Source: Clostridium sp. UBA699 (GTDB lineage: Bacteria > Bacillota > Clostridia > Clostridiales > Clostridiaceae). From it: 64,000 bases of DNA. Each line of letters starts with the position of its first letter. Position 1 is the first letter of the stretch. Shown one piece after another: positions 8,739-16,153 of this stretch. The position numbers were made by a program, and so were the translations under genes. The stretch is from NCBI GenBank assembly GCA_002298915.1, contig DBML01000004.1:1-64000 (forward strand), written 5' to 3'. The notes beneath the pieces are model-generated. The model did not search any database and had not been told where the DNA came from. It saw nothing but the letters and a program-made list of their open reading frames with translations.

Positions 8739-8792
8739 ATATAGGCTCATCTATATACAACCATATAATAACACTATATAGATAAATGTCAA
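8739..8792 (-). promoter_or_regulatory. arsR-acr3-arsC promoter and ArsR operator candidate
   Basis: On the minus strand, TTGACA (8787-8792) is followed after about 16 nt by TATTAT. Downstream, a perfect inverted repeat ATATAG-GCTCAT-CTATAT (8739-8756) lies in the 5-prime leader, matching the AT-rich palindromes used by ArsR/SmtB repressors. Confidence 0.65.
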
Positions 8793-8812
8793 TATATCAG
8801 AATAGGACAATG

Positions 8813-8850
8813 GAAAAATCAGGCCGGGGCATCTCCACCCCTGACCTGAT
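8813..8850 (-). terminator. rho-independent terminator of the second arsenic-type operon
   Basis: On the minus strand TCAGGTCAGGGG pairs with CCCCGGCCTGA and is followed by TTTTTCC. It lies just after the thioredoxin-like gene and separates the two arsenic-type clusters. Confidence 0.85.
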
Positions 8851-8872
8851 CCTCCAAAACGCTTGTACTTTT

Positions 8873-9112
8873 CTATTTTGCTCCGGTTAGCAGCTTCTTG
8901 ATGTCCTCAACAGTCAAAACCTTCCCCACAGACTTCACCGCATCATCGATGACAAGCCCGGGCGTGCTCATGACCCCGTACCTCATTATCTGAACTAGGT
9001 CTTCAACCTTTTCCACCTTGGCGTCTATGCCGAGCTCGCTCACAGCGGCCCTGACGTTCTCCTCGAGCTTGGTGCACTTGCTGCATCCCGTTCCCAATAT
9101 TTTTATTTCCAT
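8873..9112 (-). CDS. thioredoxin-like small redox protein (TM0996/MTH895 type)
   Basis: This 79-residue protein has the glutaredoxin-like fold with a redox motif GTGCSKCTKLE near residue 10 and the cis-proline segment MSTPGLVID. Proteins of this family often accompany the UPF0718 permease and ArsR. I chose the ATG at 9112, which has GAGGAG about 10 nt upstream; a TTG at 9121 is too close to that site. It is the last gene of the leftward arsR-permease-DUF2703-CobW-thioredoxin cluster and may supply or relay thiols for metalloid handling. Confidence 0.88.
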   Translation of the reverse strand: MEIKILGTGCSKCTKLEENVRAAVSELGIDAKVEKVEDLVQIMRYGVMSTPGLVIDDAVKSVGKVLTVEDIKKLLTGAK

Positions 9113-9130
9113 ACCTAACAACTCCTCTTC

Positions 9131-10066
9131 CTAATTTTTCAGCTTCATTTCCTGGCCGACGACCTCGTTCCAGGCGCTGAACACCTTTTTTATTATTGCC
9201 GGCCCGATCTTTGATATGAATACGAGCTGTGACGTTTTTTCCTCCGAATCCGAAGGCTTGAAATCTATCTTTTTGCTGACAACGTCTACCTGGTTCCATC
9301 CGTCTTCAAGCTTGAAGAAGCCCTTTATCCTGAACGTGTCGCCAGATACCCTGTCGATGAACCTTGTCAGCTCTTCCTTGCTGACATCCCCTTCAAATTC
9401 GAGGCTGATGGTTTTAGGCTTGTTGTCAGGGCTGTTGGTGGTGTCCTCAGCTTCCGCCCACTGATACTGCATAAGGTCTTCGTTGAGGAAGCTGTAGCTG
9501 ATTTTCCCGTGATCCGCTATCTGGACCTGCACGACGCTGTTGATCTCGCGGATCTTCGCCATGACCTCTGAGAGGGTTTCCTCCGTGACTAGGTCCGCCT
9601 TGCTTATCACCGCAAGATGGCAGTGTTTAAGCTGCCTTTCAACCGTCTCCAGGTCGCTGACCTGTTCGAGGAAATGGACCGCATCGACAAGGCAGATGGC
9701 TCCCATGTATTCATAATAGTCGCCCTTCAGCTCCCTTACTGCATTCATTATCTCACCTATGTTTGAGGGGTCTGCGAGACCGGAGCTCTCCACGAAGAGA
9801 TATTTGAGATCCTTGTCCGCCAGCTCAACCATGGCCTGAACAAAGGAGATCTTGAGGCATGAGCAGAATATCGAGCCCCTGTTTATCTCCACGAGCTCCA
9901 TGCCTTCCTTCTGGATTATCGTCCCGTCGATTCCGACTCTGCCGAACTCGTTCATTATGACTCCGACCTTTTCGCCCTCCAGGTCTTTCAGGACGTTTGT
10001 GAGGAATGTCGTTTTTCCTGCGCCCAGGAATCCTGTCAGAAGATATAAGCTTGTTTTTTGTTGCAT
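9131..10066 (-). CDS. CobW/G3E-family GTPase
   Basis: This 311-residue protein has the G3E layout: Walker A GFLGAGKTT near residue 12, a switch region with VESSGLADP, and the guanine motif SKAD. The metal-binding motif usually written CxCC is changed here to FCSCLK, keeping only CxC. G3E GTPases are metallochaperones or activators for metal sites. The C-terminal CobW domain ends in KKVFSAWNEVVGQ. The ATG at 10066 has AGAGGTG 6 nt upstream; an upstream start at 10123 overlaps the preceding gene. In this operon it may hand a metal or metalloid to the permease or DUF2703 protein; this is inference. Confidence 0.85.
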   Translation of the reverse strand: MQQKTSLYLLTGFLGAGKTTFLTNVLKDLEGEKVGVIMNEFGRVGIDGTIIQKEGMELVEINRGSIFCSCLKISFVQAMVELADKDLKYLFVESSGLADPSNIGEIMNAVRELKGDYYEYMGAICLVDAVHFLEQVSDLETVERQLKHCHLAVISKADLVTEETLSEVMAKIREINSVVQVQIADHGKISYSFLNEDLMQYQWAEAEDTTNSPDNKPKTISLEFEGDVSKEELTRFIDRVSGDTFRIKGFFKLEDGWNQVDVVSKKIDFKPSDSEEKTSQLVFISKIGPAIIKKVFSAWNEVVGQEMKLKN

Positions 10067-10091
10067 GGCTGCACCTCTTTCATCTCGAATT

Positions 10092-10643
10092 TTATTTGCT
10101 TTTCTTTTTATCAAGGCCTTCAAAGAAAACTCTTAGGTTCTCAGGAAGGCGGTACATTTTTTTCAGTTCCACAGTCCTCTTCTTCTCGCCGTAAACCTCC
10201 TTGAGGATCGCGTTGACGATCATCTCCTTTGGTGGCTCGTTGTACTCAACGCCTTCATACACCCAGACCCTGCATTCGACGTCTCCGTCCCCGCATAGGT
10301 CTCCGCATTCCTTGCATACTGATTCCCTGAACTCAAGGGCGATGTCCCTCCCGTTCACCCTGATAGTCGGAGAGCTTACAAACTCATGCTTTACTGCGAG
10401 ATCCTTTGAAACGATATTCACCTTGTTGACATTAACCTCGTAGCCCGCCGACCTGAGAACCGACGACACTTCGGCCACAGCCTTGTCGAGGTTCGTTTCG
10501 GCCCCCTGGCATCTTTCGCAGACGCTCAGATCGAGGTATAGGAAGTCGATGTTCAGCTGCTTCCTTGCTTGAGCCGGCTCGGATTGAGCTGTGCCGCAGC
10601 AGCCGGTGTTCCCCGGGCAGCATTTTGAAATGTTATTATCCAT
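10092..10643 (-). CDS. DUF2703 cysteine-rich protein
   Basis: This 183-residue protein matches the DUF2703 pattern: a first strand LNIDFLYLDLSVCERCQG, SSPTIRVNGRDIA, then CKECGDLCGDGDVECRVW and the end region PPKEMIVNAILKEVYG. The N-terminus adds CCPGNTGCCG. The fold is probably thioredoxin-like with CxxC motifs, so metal or metalloid binding is likely, but the activity is not established. The ATG at 10643 has AGGGGG 8 nt upstream. It lies between the permease and the CobW GTPase, a grouping often seen with ArsR. Confidence 0.85.
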   Translation of the reverse strand: MDNNISKCCPGNTGCCGTAQSEPAQARKQLNIDFLYLDLSVCERCQGAETNLDKAVAEVSSVLRSAGYEVNVNKVNIVSKDLAVKHEFVSSPTIRVNGRDIALEFRESVCKECGDLCGDGDVECRVWVYEGVEYNEPPKEMIVNAILKEVYGEKKRTVELKKMYRLPENLRVFFEGLDKKKSK

Positions 10644-10676
10644 AATTCAAGCCCCCTGCTTTAATAATTATTTTTT

Positions 10677-11684
10677 CTATTTAATAAGAAGGTAACCAAA
10701 TGCATTGAAGGCGTACCCCATTATAATGATTCCGCCGGTGACTATCGTGAAAAAAACGGCCAACAGCCTTGTCTTCACGACCCTCTTAAGCATTATGAGA
10801 GATGGAAGTGAAAGCGCGGTGACGGCCATCATGAAGGAAAGGACTGTTCCCAAGCCAACTCCCTTGTAGACCAATGCCTCAGCAATGGGCAGTGTGCCGA
10901 AAATGTCTGCATACATCGGCACTCCAGTCATTGTAGCTATCAGCACTGAATACCATTTGTCCTGGCCCAGCACAGCTGAAATTATGTTTTCAGGTATCCA
11001 GTTGTGGATTGCAGCACCTATTCCGACACCTAAAAGTATGTAAAGCCAAACCTTCTTCACGATGTCCTGAACCTGGCATTTTGAGTATTCAAGCCTGTCC
11101 TTCACTGTCAGCTTTTCCTGCTCTATCTCCATCATAGGGTTGCTGTACACGAAAGACTCGACATACTTTTCGAGCTTTGCTTTTCCTATGATGGTACCGC
11201 CGACGACTGCGATGACAAGGCCAACGACAACGTAGGCAAGAGCTATCCTCCAGTTGAATATGCTGGCAAGAAGAATTATCGATGCCAGATCTACAAGCGG
11301 AGACGAGATCAGGAAAGAGAAGGTTACTCCAAGAGGAAGCCCTGCGCTCGTAAACCCTATGAAAAGCGGGATGGACGAGCAGGAGCAGAAGGGCGTTATG
11401 GTCCCGAGAAGCGCTCCAAGAATATTTGCGGTTATCCCGCTGAACCTCCCTAGTATCTTCTTTGTCCTTTCCGGAGGGAAGAAGCTCTGCACGTAGGATA
11501 TAGTGAATATCAGCACTGAGAGAAGTATAAAGATTTTTATCACGTCATAGATGAAGAAATGGATGCTTCCGCCTAGCCTGCTCTGAACGTCTAGTCCGAA
11601 AACCTGCTCCACGAGGTACCTCACAAGGTTCGAAAGCCATTCCATTTTGAGCAGCTGGCTGTTCAGCCATTCAAATATATGCAT
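10677..11684 (-). CDS. UPF0718-family permease (ArsP-like)
   Basis: This 335-residue protein has about eight transmembrane segments and the family signature PFCSCSSIPLFIGFTSAG, with a second half repeat around GVPMYADIFGTLPIAEAL. UPF0718/DUF318 permeases include ArsP, which exports trivalent organoarsenicals. The cysteine-rich partners and ArsR upstream fit metalloid export, though the exact substrate cannot be read. The ATG at 11684 has a GAGGAG site. It follows arsR by 21 nt in the same direction. Confidence 0.85.
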   Translation of the reverse strand: MHIFEWLNSQLLKMEWLSNLVRYLVEQVFGLDVQSRLGGSIHFFIYDVIKIFILLSVLIFTISYVQSFFPPERTKKILGRFSGITANILGALLGTITPFCSCSSIPLFIGFTSAGLPLGVTFSFLISSPLVDLASIILLASIFNWRIALAYVVVGLVIAVVGGTIIGKAKLEKYVESFVYSNPMMEIEQEKLTVKDRLEYSKCQVQDIVKKVWLYILLGVGIGAAIHNWIPENIISAVLGQDKWYSVLIATMTGVPMYADIFGTLPIAEALVYKGVGLGTVLSFMMAVTALSLPSLIMLKRVVKTRLLAVFFTIVTGGIIIMGYAFNAFGYLLIK

Positions 11685-11705
11685 ATCGTCAACTCCTCTC
11701 CCGTT

Positions 11706-12065
11706 TTACGCTTCTTTGCTTAGGTTTACGCTGCACCCGTCGAAGTACACCTGCTTTCCGGCAAGGCGTTCCTGATCAGAGACCAGCTGTGGGAACTCCC
11801 TTATGTTCCTTAGTACGTCTTGTATGATGCTGTTCAGTGTCACGTTGTCCTTAGCCAGTTTGTAATAGACGAACTTTTCTTTCCTTTCGTCGATGACAAG
11901 TCCCACATCCCTGAGCTTTGACAGGTGCTTTGACACCTTGGGCTGGGGGAGATCCAGAACCCCGCACATTTCGCAGACGCAGAGGTCGCTCTGTGCGAGC
12001 AGCATTATTATCCTCAGCCTCGTTTCATCAGCCAATATTTTAAAAACGTCAGTCAGTTTATACAT
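11706..12065 (-). CDS. arsR: ArsR-family metalloregulatory repressor
   Basis: This 119-residue repressor has VFKILADETRLRIIMLL, the thiol site DLCVCEMCGVL in helix alpha-3 and a recognition helix PQPKVSKHLSKLR. It differs from the other ArsR in the window both in its extra Cys in the metal site and in its C-terminal tail, so the two clusters are not recent duplicates. It heads the second leftward cluster and likely responds to a metalloid such as As(III). Confidence 0.92.
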   Translation of the reverse strand: MYKLTDVFKILADETRLRIIMLLAQSDLCVCEMCGVLDLPQPKVSKHLSKLRDVGLVIDERKEKFVYYKLAKDNVTLNSIIQDVLRNIREFPQLVSDQERLAGKQVYFDGCSVNLSKEA

Positions 12066-12087
12066 TAGATTGCCCCTTTCATATTCC

Positions 12088-12133
12088 CATATGCGTATAT
12101 GTATATGTTAGCGCTGTTTTGCACACATGTCAA
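12088..12133 (-). promoter_or_regulatory. promoter and operator candidate of the second arsenic-type operon
   Basis: On the minus strand TTGACA (12128-12133) and TAACAT (12105-12110) are separated by exactly 17 nt. CATAT-N4-ATATG (12088-12101) is a perfect inverted repeat just after the start point, as expected for ArsR binding. Confidence 0.7.
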
Positions 12134-12164
12134 TAGCACATTGATATGCAGCACTCATGAAAAT

Positions 12165-12214
12165 GCTCCCCCTAGATAAACAGTTTTTTCTTCACTGTCT
12201 GACATAGTGGGAGC
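12165..12214. repeat. nested inverted repeat
   Basis: GCTCCCCCTA (from 12165) pairs with TAGTGGGAGC (to 12214) with one mismatch, and inside it ACAGT pairs with ACTGT. It lies downstream of the 81-residue protein gene and could be its terminator in the leftward direction, although the T-tract is poor. Confidence 0.45.
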
Positions 12215-12228
12215 GCATCAACCGCCGG

Positions 12229-12474
12229 CTATTTTTGCTTGCTGTTATATTCGTTCATGTCCTCTTCGTAGCGTTCGTACCATACGTTGTTCGGCTCGCC
12301 ATCCCTGAGGTCATAGAGGACCTCCAGCTGGCTGAAGATGCCGTTGACCCTGTAGTGGTATTCGTAGTCCTTGCTTTCCAGCTCCAGGTAAAGGTTAAGG
12401 ACCTTCTCCAGCGATTTGATCTTCGCATTAAGCCTTTCCTGCAGGTTCATTTCCTTGAAATTCTCATTCAGCAT
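12229..12474 (-). CDS. small hypothetical protein, charged and helical
   Basis: This 81-residue protein is rich in Glu, Leu, Asn and Tyr and is probably helical or coiled-coil (NLQERLNAKIKSLEKVLNLY), ending in a polar tail. I do not recognise a family. Of the in-frame starts, the ATG at 12474 has the best ribosome site (GGAGG, 7 nt). It follows the PF06541 membrane protein gene in the same direction, so the two are probably cotranscribed. Confidence 0.6.
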   Translation of the reverse strand: MLNENFKEMNLQERLNAKIKSLEKVLNLYLELESKDYEYHYRVNGIFSQLEVLYDLRDGEPNNVWYERYEEDMNEYNSKQK

Positions 12475-12517
12475 GTTCATACCTCCAATCTTTTCCATCA
12501 CAACATGGTGACTCACC

Positions 12518-13153
12518 TTACTTTATGTACCTAACCTTAGGATCATCAGGATAATAGGCATCGAAAAACCTTTGAATGCTGTTTGTGGCTTCTATGTTTT
12601 CATGCCTCTGCTTCTGCCTGATCTGCGAACCCAGCGTAAGCGTCATGTTTGCGGACATGAATATCAGGAAAACACAGGCCAGGACCCTGTACTCCTTTTT
12701 TGACAAATGCCTGACTTTTTCGCATATGCGCGGGTATATGGATTTGATAAAAACTGCTCCGATGATCCCCCAGGCAATCGTAAACTCCAAGCTTATTCTC
12801 CCGTTAAGGTTAAACAACGTATCGCTGTAGTCCCAGCAGGCTATCCCGACAAACTTTTCCATGAAAACCGAGCTCAGGTACTCGAAAACCGCTCCCAGGA
12901 ATGCGCTTTCCAGAAAAATCACATAAATTTTTCTTTCTCTGACCCTTTGAAGAAAGATTGCGTATAGGACGGCCCCGAAGCCATATATTTGGTTGAATGG
13001 ACCATATATAACCCCGGGCATGCTTATGAAATGCCCATATTCGAGGGAAACGCATACCGTTTCAATCCAATACCCTGCAAAGCTCCCAATCATGAAAATC
13101 CAAATCAAAAGGAAAAAGTCCAGTCCTTCCTTGTCTTCAATGCCTGCTTTCAT
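12518..13153 (-). CDS. PF06541-type integral membrane protein (putative ABC transporter permease)
   Basis: This 211-residue protein has about five transmembrane segments and the family pattern GYWIETVCVSLEYGHF, then PGVIYGPFNQIYGFGAVL and FLESAFLGAVFEYLSSVFMEK. The family is named as a putative ABC-transporter permease, but no ATPase is nearby and its function is not established. The ATG at 13153 has a GAGGTG site. It precedes the small helical protein gene. Confidence 0.8.
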   Translation of the reverse strand: MKAGIEDKEGLDFFLLIWIFMIGSFAGYWIETVCVSLEYGHFISMPGVIYGPFNQIYGFGAVLYAIFLQRVRERKIYVIFLESAFLGAVFEYLSSVFMEKFVGIACWDYSDTLFNLNGRISLEFTIAWGIIGAVFIKSIYPRICEKVRHLSKKEYRVLACVFLIFMSANMTLTLGSQIRQKQRHENIEATNSIQRFFDAYYPDDPKVRYIK

Positions 13154-13265
13154 AAATAATCACCTCTCACCCTGCAGAGAACCGATTTCCAACTTTTTAA
13201 TTTGATATTGTTTCATTTAACATAATTATACAAAATATACTGCCAATTAACAATATATACCTTTA

Positions 13266-13310
13266 GACAAAAACACAAAGCCCTGCAATCCGCTAAGATC
13301 GCGAGACATA
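13266..13310 (-). repeat. degenerate copy of the tRNA-Arg terminator region
   Basis: The bases here closely resemble the terminator that follows tRNA-Arg at 30919-30960, sharing AAAAACACAAA and AAGATCGCGAG. The hairpin is partly mismatched. It sits immediately after the SDR gene and may terminate it, or be a relic of an older insertion. Confidence 0.4.
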
Positions 13311-13316
13311 ATGCTT

Positions 13317-14060
13317 TTAGTCGGCATTATACTGCCAGTACCAATCTCCATGGTAAATCATGCGCTTGTTCATACCGCCGTCGATTGTTATGGTCTCACC
13401 GGTCATGAAATCCTGACCGCAGAGGTATTGAACCATGCCGGAAATATCCCTTGGGTTCCCGACCTTTCCGGCGGGTATGGCGGCTATATCTTCTCGGCTT
13501 AATTCCGCATGTTCATCAACATTGATCCACCCGGGAGCGATGCAGTTAACCAGCACGTCAGGTCCCAGCGACACTGCCAGCGCGTGGGTCAAAGCGACGA
13601 TACCGCCCTTCGCGCTTGCATACGCCTCGCTGTCTGGTTCAGACTGGAAAGCTCTCGTTGAAGCAATGTTTATGATGCGTCCACGGTTCCTGATCAGCTC
13701 GTCTTTGCAAAGGCGGCTCAATTCATACGGGGCTTTCAACCCTACCGACAAAACGTAGTCGAACCCTTCATAATCCAAACCGGACAATATCCCATGGTTG
13801 CCTCTGCATGCATTGTTAATCAGAACGTCTATCCTTCTAAGCTTTTCAATAGCAAACGACACAAAGCTATTCAAGCTTTCAGGATCGGCAACATCCCCAT
13901 AGAAATAAAAAAGCTGTGGATGCCCCTCTGCGAACTCCTTTGACCTCTCCTCATCGAAATCCATAAAGCAGACTCTGTCGCCAGCTTCCAAGAAATCCAA
14001 ACAGATCTGCCTTCCTATGCCGTGGCCCCCTCCAGTTACCAAGACTCCTCTACTCATCAT
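13317..14060 (-). CDS. short-chain dehydrogenase/reductase (SDR) family oxidoreductase
   Basis: This 247-residue enzyme is a classical SDR: the nucleotide-binding TGGGHGIGRQ near residue 9, an acidic DFDEE after beta-2 that suggests NAD(H) preference, NNACRG, the catalytic Ser in NIAST, and the YASAK catalytic Tyr-Lys pair. The C-terminus TGETITIDGGMNKRM is typical. The substrate is unknown. ATG at 14060 has GGGAGG 8 nt upstream. It is alone, between a degenerate and an intact copy of the tRNA-Arg terminator sequence. Confidence 0.92.
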   Translation of the reverse strand: MMSRGVLVTGGGHGIGRQICLDFLEAGDRVCFMDFDEERSKEFAEGHPQLFYFYGDVADPESLNSFVSFAIEKLRRIDVLINNACRGNHGILSGLDYEGFDYVLSVGLKAPYELSRLCKDELIRNRGRIINIASTRAFQSEPDSEAYASAKGGIVALTHALAVSLGPDVLVNCIAPGWINVDEHAELSREDIAAIPAGKVGNPRDISGMVQYLCGQDFMTGETITIDGGMNKRMIYHGDWYWQYNAD

Positions 14061-14207
14061 CCAATCAACCTCCCTTTGCTACCATTATAGAACCTGAACT
14101 CATCTACAAGTCAACACAATTTTGGGCCTTCTATATGAAAATCGGGCATTTTCTACTGCCCGACATATAACCAAAAAACACAAAACCCCGCAACCTTAAA
14201 GTTACAG
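14061..14207. other. gap left of attL, with two hairpins
   Basis: The gap carries CGGGCA-N8-TGCCCG (14143-14162) and a copy of the tRNA-Arg terminator (14171-14209) whose first 24 nt are identical to 30919-30942. Before insertion this sequence lay directly downstream of tRNA-Arg. No gene is visible. Confidence 0.6.
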
Positions 14208-14260
14208 GGTTATTATGGTGTTCCCGAGAGGATTCGAACCTCCGGCCCACAGTTTAGGAA
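14208..14260. repeat. attL: 53-bp direct repeat of the tRNA-Arg 3-prime part
   Basis: This block is identical to 30957-31009. It contains the 3-prime 45 nt of tRNA-Arg(CCT), from the encoded CCA to the anticodon loop (14216-14260), but no 5-prime half, so it is the duplicated end made by site-specific integration. Confidence 0.95.
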
Positions 14261-14435
14261 TTTGTTGAAACGATTTTTGCCGCTGCTATTATCTCCTTCA
14301 AAGCATTGAAAATACTAGCTTTTCTATTTTCTTCCTGTGGGGTTTTTTCGTATTTTTGGGGTTCATTCCGAGGAGATTAACCCCAAATAAACCCCAATGA
14401 AAAAAGAGCAGCCTTTCGACGATACCTGAAGCATA
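14261..14435. promoter_or_regulatory. left-end arm region with integrase/excisionase arm-site candidates
   Basis: Between attL and the first gene, AACCCC-type heptamers occur four times: two inverted (as GGGGTT around 14338-14345 and 14358-14364) and two direct in a 20-bp block at 14379-14398 that is identical to 30879-30898 at the other end. Paired short repeats at both ends fit arm-type integrase sites. Confidence 0.5.
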
Positions 14436-15002
14436 TCAGGTGTTATCACTAATATCCATCGGTATTTTTTCTTTTATTTTCTCTCGATAAGTTTTGTTCG
14501 TAACTATCAGCAGGATGCAACCAGCAATTAATGTGAATCCCGATGATCCATAAATACTCATTGCATAATCATCTACCACCTTCGGGGTGACATAGATGAG
14601 CAAGAAAAGTGATTCTAAAATCATAAGCCAGGCATATACTTTTATCATTCGGAATGCACCCTTCTGCTGTGTTTTTGTTAACCATACCATGGCCACAACT
14701 AGATAGAGTAGCATCAACGCTAATGTTATTATTCTACCATATATGTAGGAAACATCTGCCTCAGCGCTCAGTGTTTGAACCAATCCTATTATCGAATTTA
14801 TCACGCTTAGGAATAGAAACCCTCCCGTAATCGTAACAATATTAAATCTGTTATCTATCTTCACAACAATTCCGAATAAATTGATAGGCGTGTAATTCGT
14901 GAGCTTATTATCCAACTTGTTCCTCACAATGAGATAAGTAATAAAGCCCCCCACAAGCACCATGGACAAAGACAACGCAAACTCTCTTAACATAATACTC
15001 AC
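14436..15002 (-). CDS. hypothetical membrane protein of the integrated element
   Basis: This protein of about 188 residues has six probable transmembrane segments (for example around SLSMVLVGGFITYLIV, FNIVTITGGFLFLSVI and ALMLLYLVVAMVWL) and a charged C-terminus. I do not recognise a family. The ribosome site AAGGAG lies at 15012-15017, which best suits GTG at 15002 (9 nt); TTG at 15005 is possible, and ATG at 14993 is too far. It is the last leftward gene before attL and is more AT-rich than the neighbouring late genes, so it may be cargo such as an exclusion or immunity protein. Confidence 0.6.
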   Translation of the reverse strand: MSIMLREFALSLSMVLVGGFITYLIVRNKLDNKLTNYTPINLFGIVVKIDNRFNIVTITGGFLFLSVINSIIGLVQTLSAEADVSYIYGRIITLALMLLYLVVAMVWLTKTQQKGAFRMIKVYAWLMILESLFLLIYVTPKVVDDYAMSIYGSSGFTLIAGCILLIVTNKTYREKIKEKIPMDISDNT

Positions 15003-15128
15003 CAATATCACTCCTTTAATTTTGTTAAAATGTAACTATTATACTTTTATGTTTATGTTCAACAGTCAGCTGTAAATATCCTTCTCGTTAATATAATTTT
15101 TATGAGGGCCTGCGACAACATCACATCA

Positions 15129-15335
15129 TCAGTTCAGCTTCGCTGCCCTCTTCGCCTTCTCATGTTCCCAGGCTGCATTGATTACGTCATCCAGGGAGTC
15201 GCCGCTGAAGCTCTTGAATATCTCCAGGCTATTGTCCTTCCTGAGGAGATCCGGCAGTCCCATGAGGGTCAAGGTGTACCCTGGCTTGAGGTCCACCTCG
15301 TAGCCTCTCTTGAATAGCTCTTCCAACTTGTTCAT
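15129..15335 (-). CDS. small hypothetical element protein
   Basis: This 68-residue protein begins MNKLEELFKRGYEVDL and has a central SLEIFKSFSGDSLDDVINAAW segment. I do not recognise it. An AGGGGTG site precedes its ATG, and it starts 3 nt after the sigma-factor gene ends, so the two are translated from one message. Confidence 0.6.
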   Translation of the reverse strand: MNKLEELFKRGYEVDLKPGYTLTLMGLPDLLRKDNSLEIFKSFSGDSLDDVINAAWEHEKAKRAAKLN

Positions 15336-15338
15336 ATC

Positions 15339-16076
15339 TCAAACACCCCTTTTCAATATGTGTGCATCGTGGTTATTGATGTAGCTCTGGACGCTTTCTC
15401 CGCCGCAGATCTTCCTGGTCCATCTGGATCCGTTTAGGTATAGCTGTCCCTCTGTCAGCGCCCACCTGGACTTTCTGAGCTTCCTCACGGCTTTGTTGTG
15501 TGTGCTCTGTGCAGCGGCACACGGAATGCCGAACAGTTCAGATATCTCGCTCATGGAGTGGCTCACGCCGCTGTACCATCCATAGAAGAGCTTGAGGACT
15601 TCCCGCTCCTTTAGGCTAGTGCTCTCGTTCATGACCTGCTCCAGGTCTCCTCTGAGCTGCTCCCTGTAGAGCTTCTCGAGCACGTTCTCGAGGCTGTAGT
15701 CCACACCCTCAATGAAGTCCTGCAGCTCCTTCTTGTCCTCCTCTCCCTCTTTGTTGTTCTTTACAGGTTTATTGAGGCTTGTCTCGTCGTTGGTGTTCCT
15801 GGTTGTGATGAAGGTGTTTATGTTCCCCTGTATCAGATGAACTGCATATGTGATGAACTGTGCCTTGTGCTCGTTGTGGAAATCGTACCTTTTGGCAGCA
15901 TGTATCAGCCCGACATAGGCCTCCTGCTTCAGATCCTCTTTGTCGATTGAATTTGTCTTATCAGTATAGAACTTATTCACAATCCTCTTGATTATGCCTT
16001 CGTTCATCTCTATGAGTTCACCCAGGGCCGCTGCATCTCCCTGCTGATATGAATACACTAATTCTTCATTGGTCAT
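15339..16076 (-). CDS. phage-type sigma-70 family RNA polymerase sigma factor
   Basis: This 245-residue protein has a region-2-like part (ELIEMNEGIIKRIVNKFY, then DLKQEAYVGLIHAAKRYDF and AQFITYAVHLIQGNI) and a region-4-like part (SLKEREVLKLFYGWY with HSMSEISELFGIPCAAAQSTHNKAVRKL). This is the layout of the small sigma factors carried by Firmicute phages and mobile elements. The ATG at 16076 follows GGGGGTG. It probably directs transcription of element promoters, although it lies in the late-looking block rather than early. Confidence 0.85.
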   Translation of the reverse strand: MTNEELVYSYQQGDAAALGELIEMNEGIIKRIVNKFYTDKTNSIDKEDLKQEAYVGLIHAAKRYDFHNEHKAQFITYAVHLIQGNINTFITTRNTNDETSLNKPVKNNKEGEEDKKELQDFIEGVDYSLENVLEKLYREQLRGDLEQVMNESTSLKEREVLKLFYGWYSGVSHSMSEISELFGIPCAAAQSTHNKAVRKLRKSRWALTEGQLYLNGSRWTRKICGGESVQSYINNHDAHILKRGV

Positions 16077-16153
16077 TACACACCCCCATACTCAGTTGTT
16101 ATCGGTATGTTGAACAGTGGAAGGGACGGCCGCTGCCGCCCCGCACATTACTA

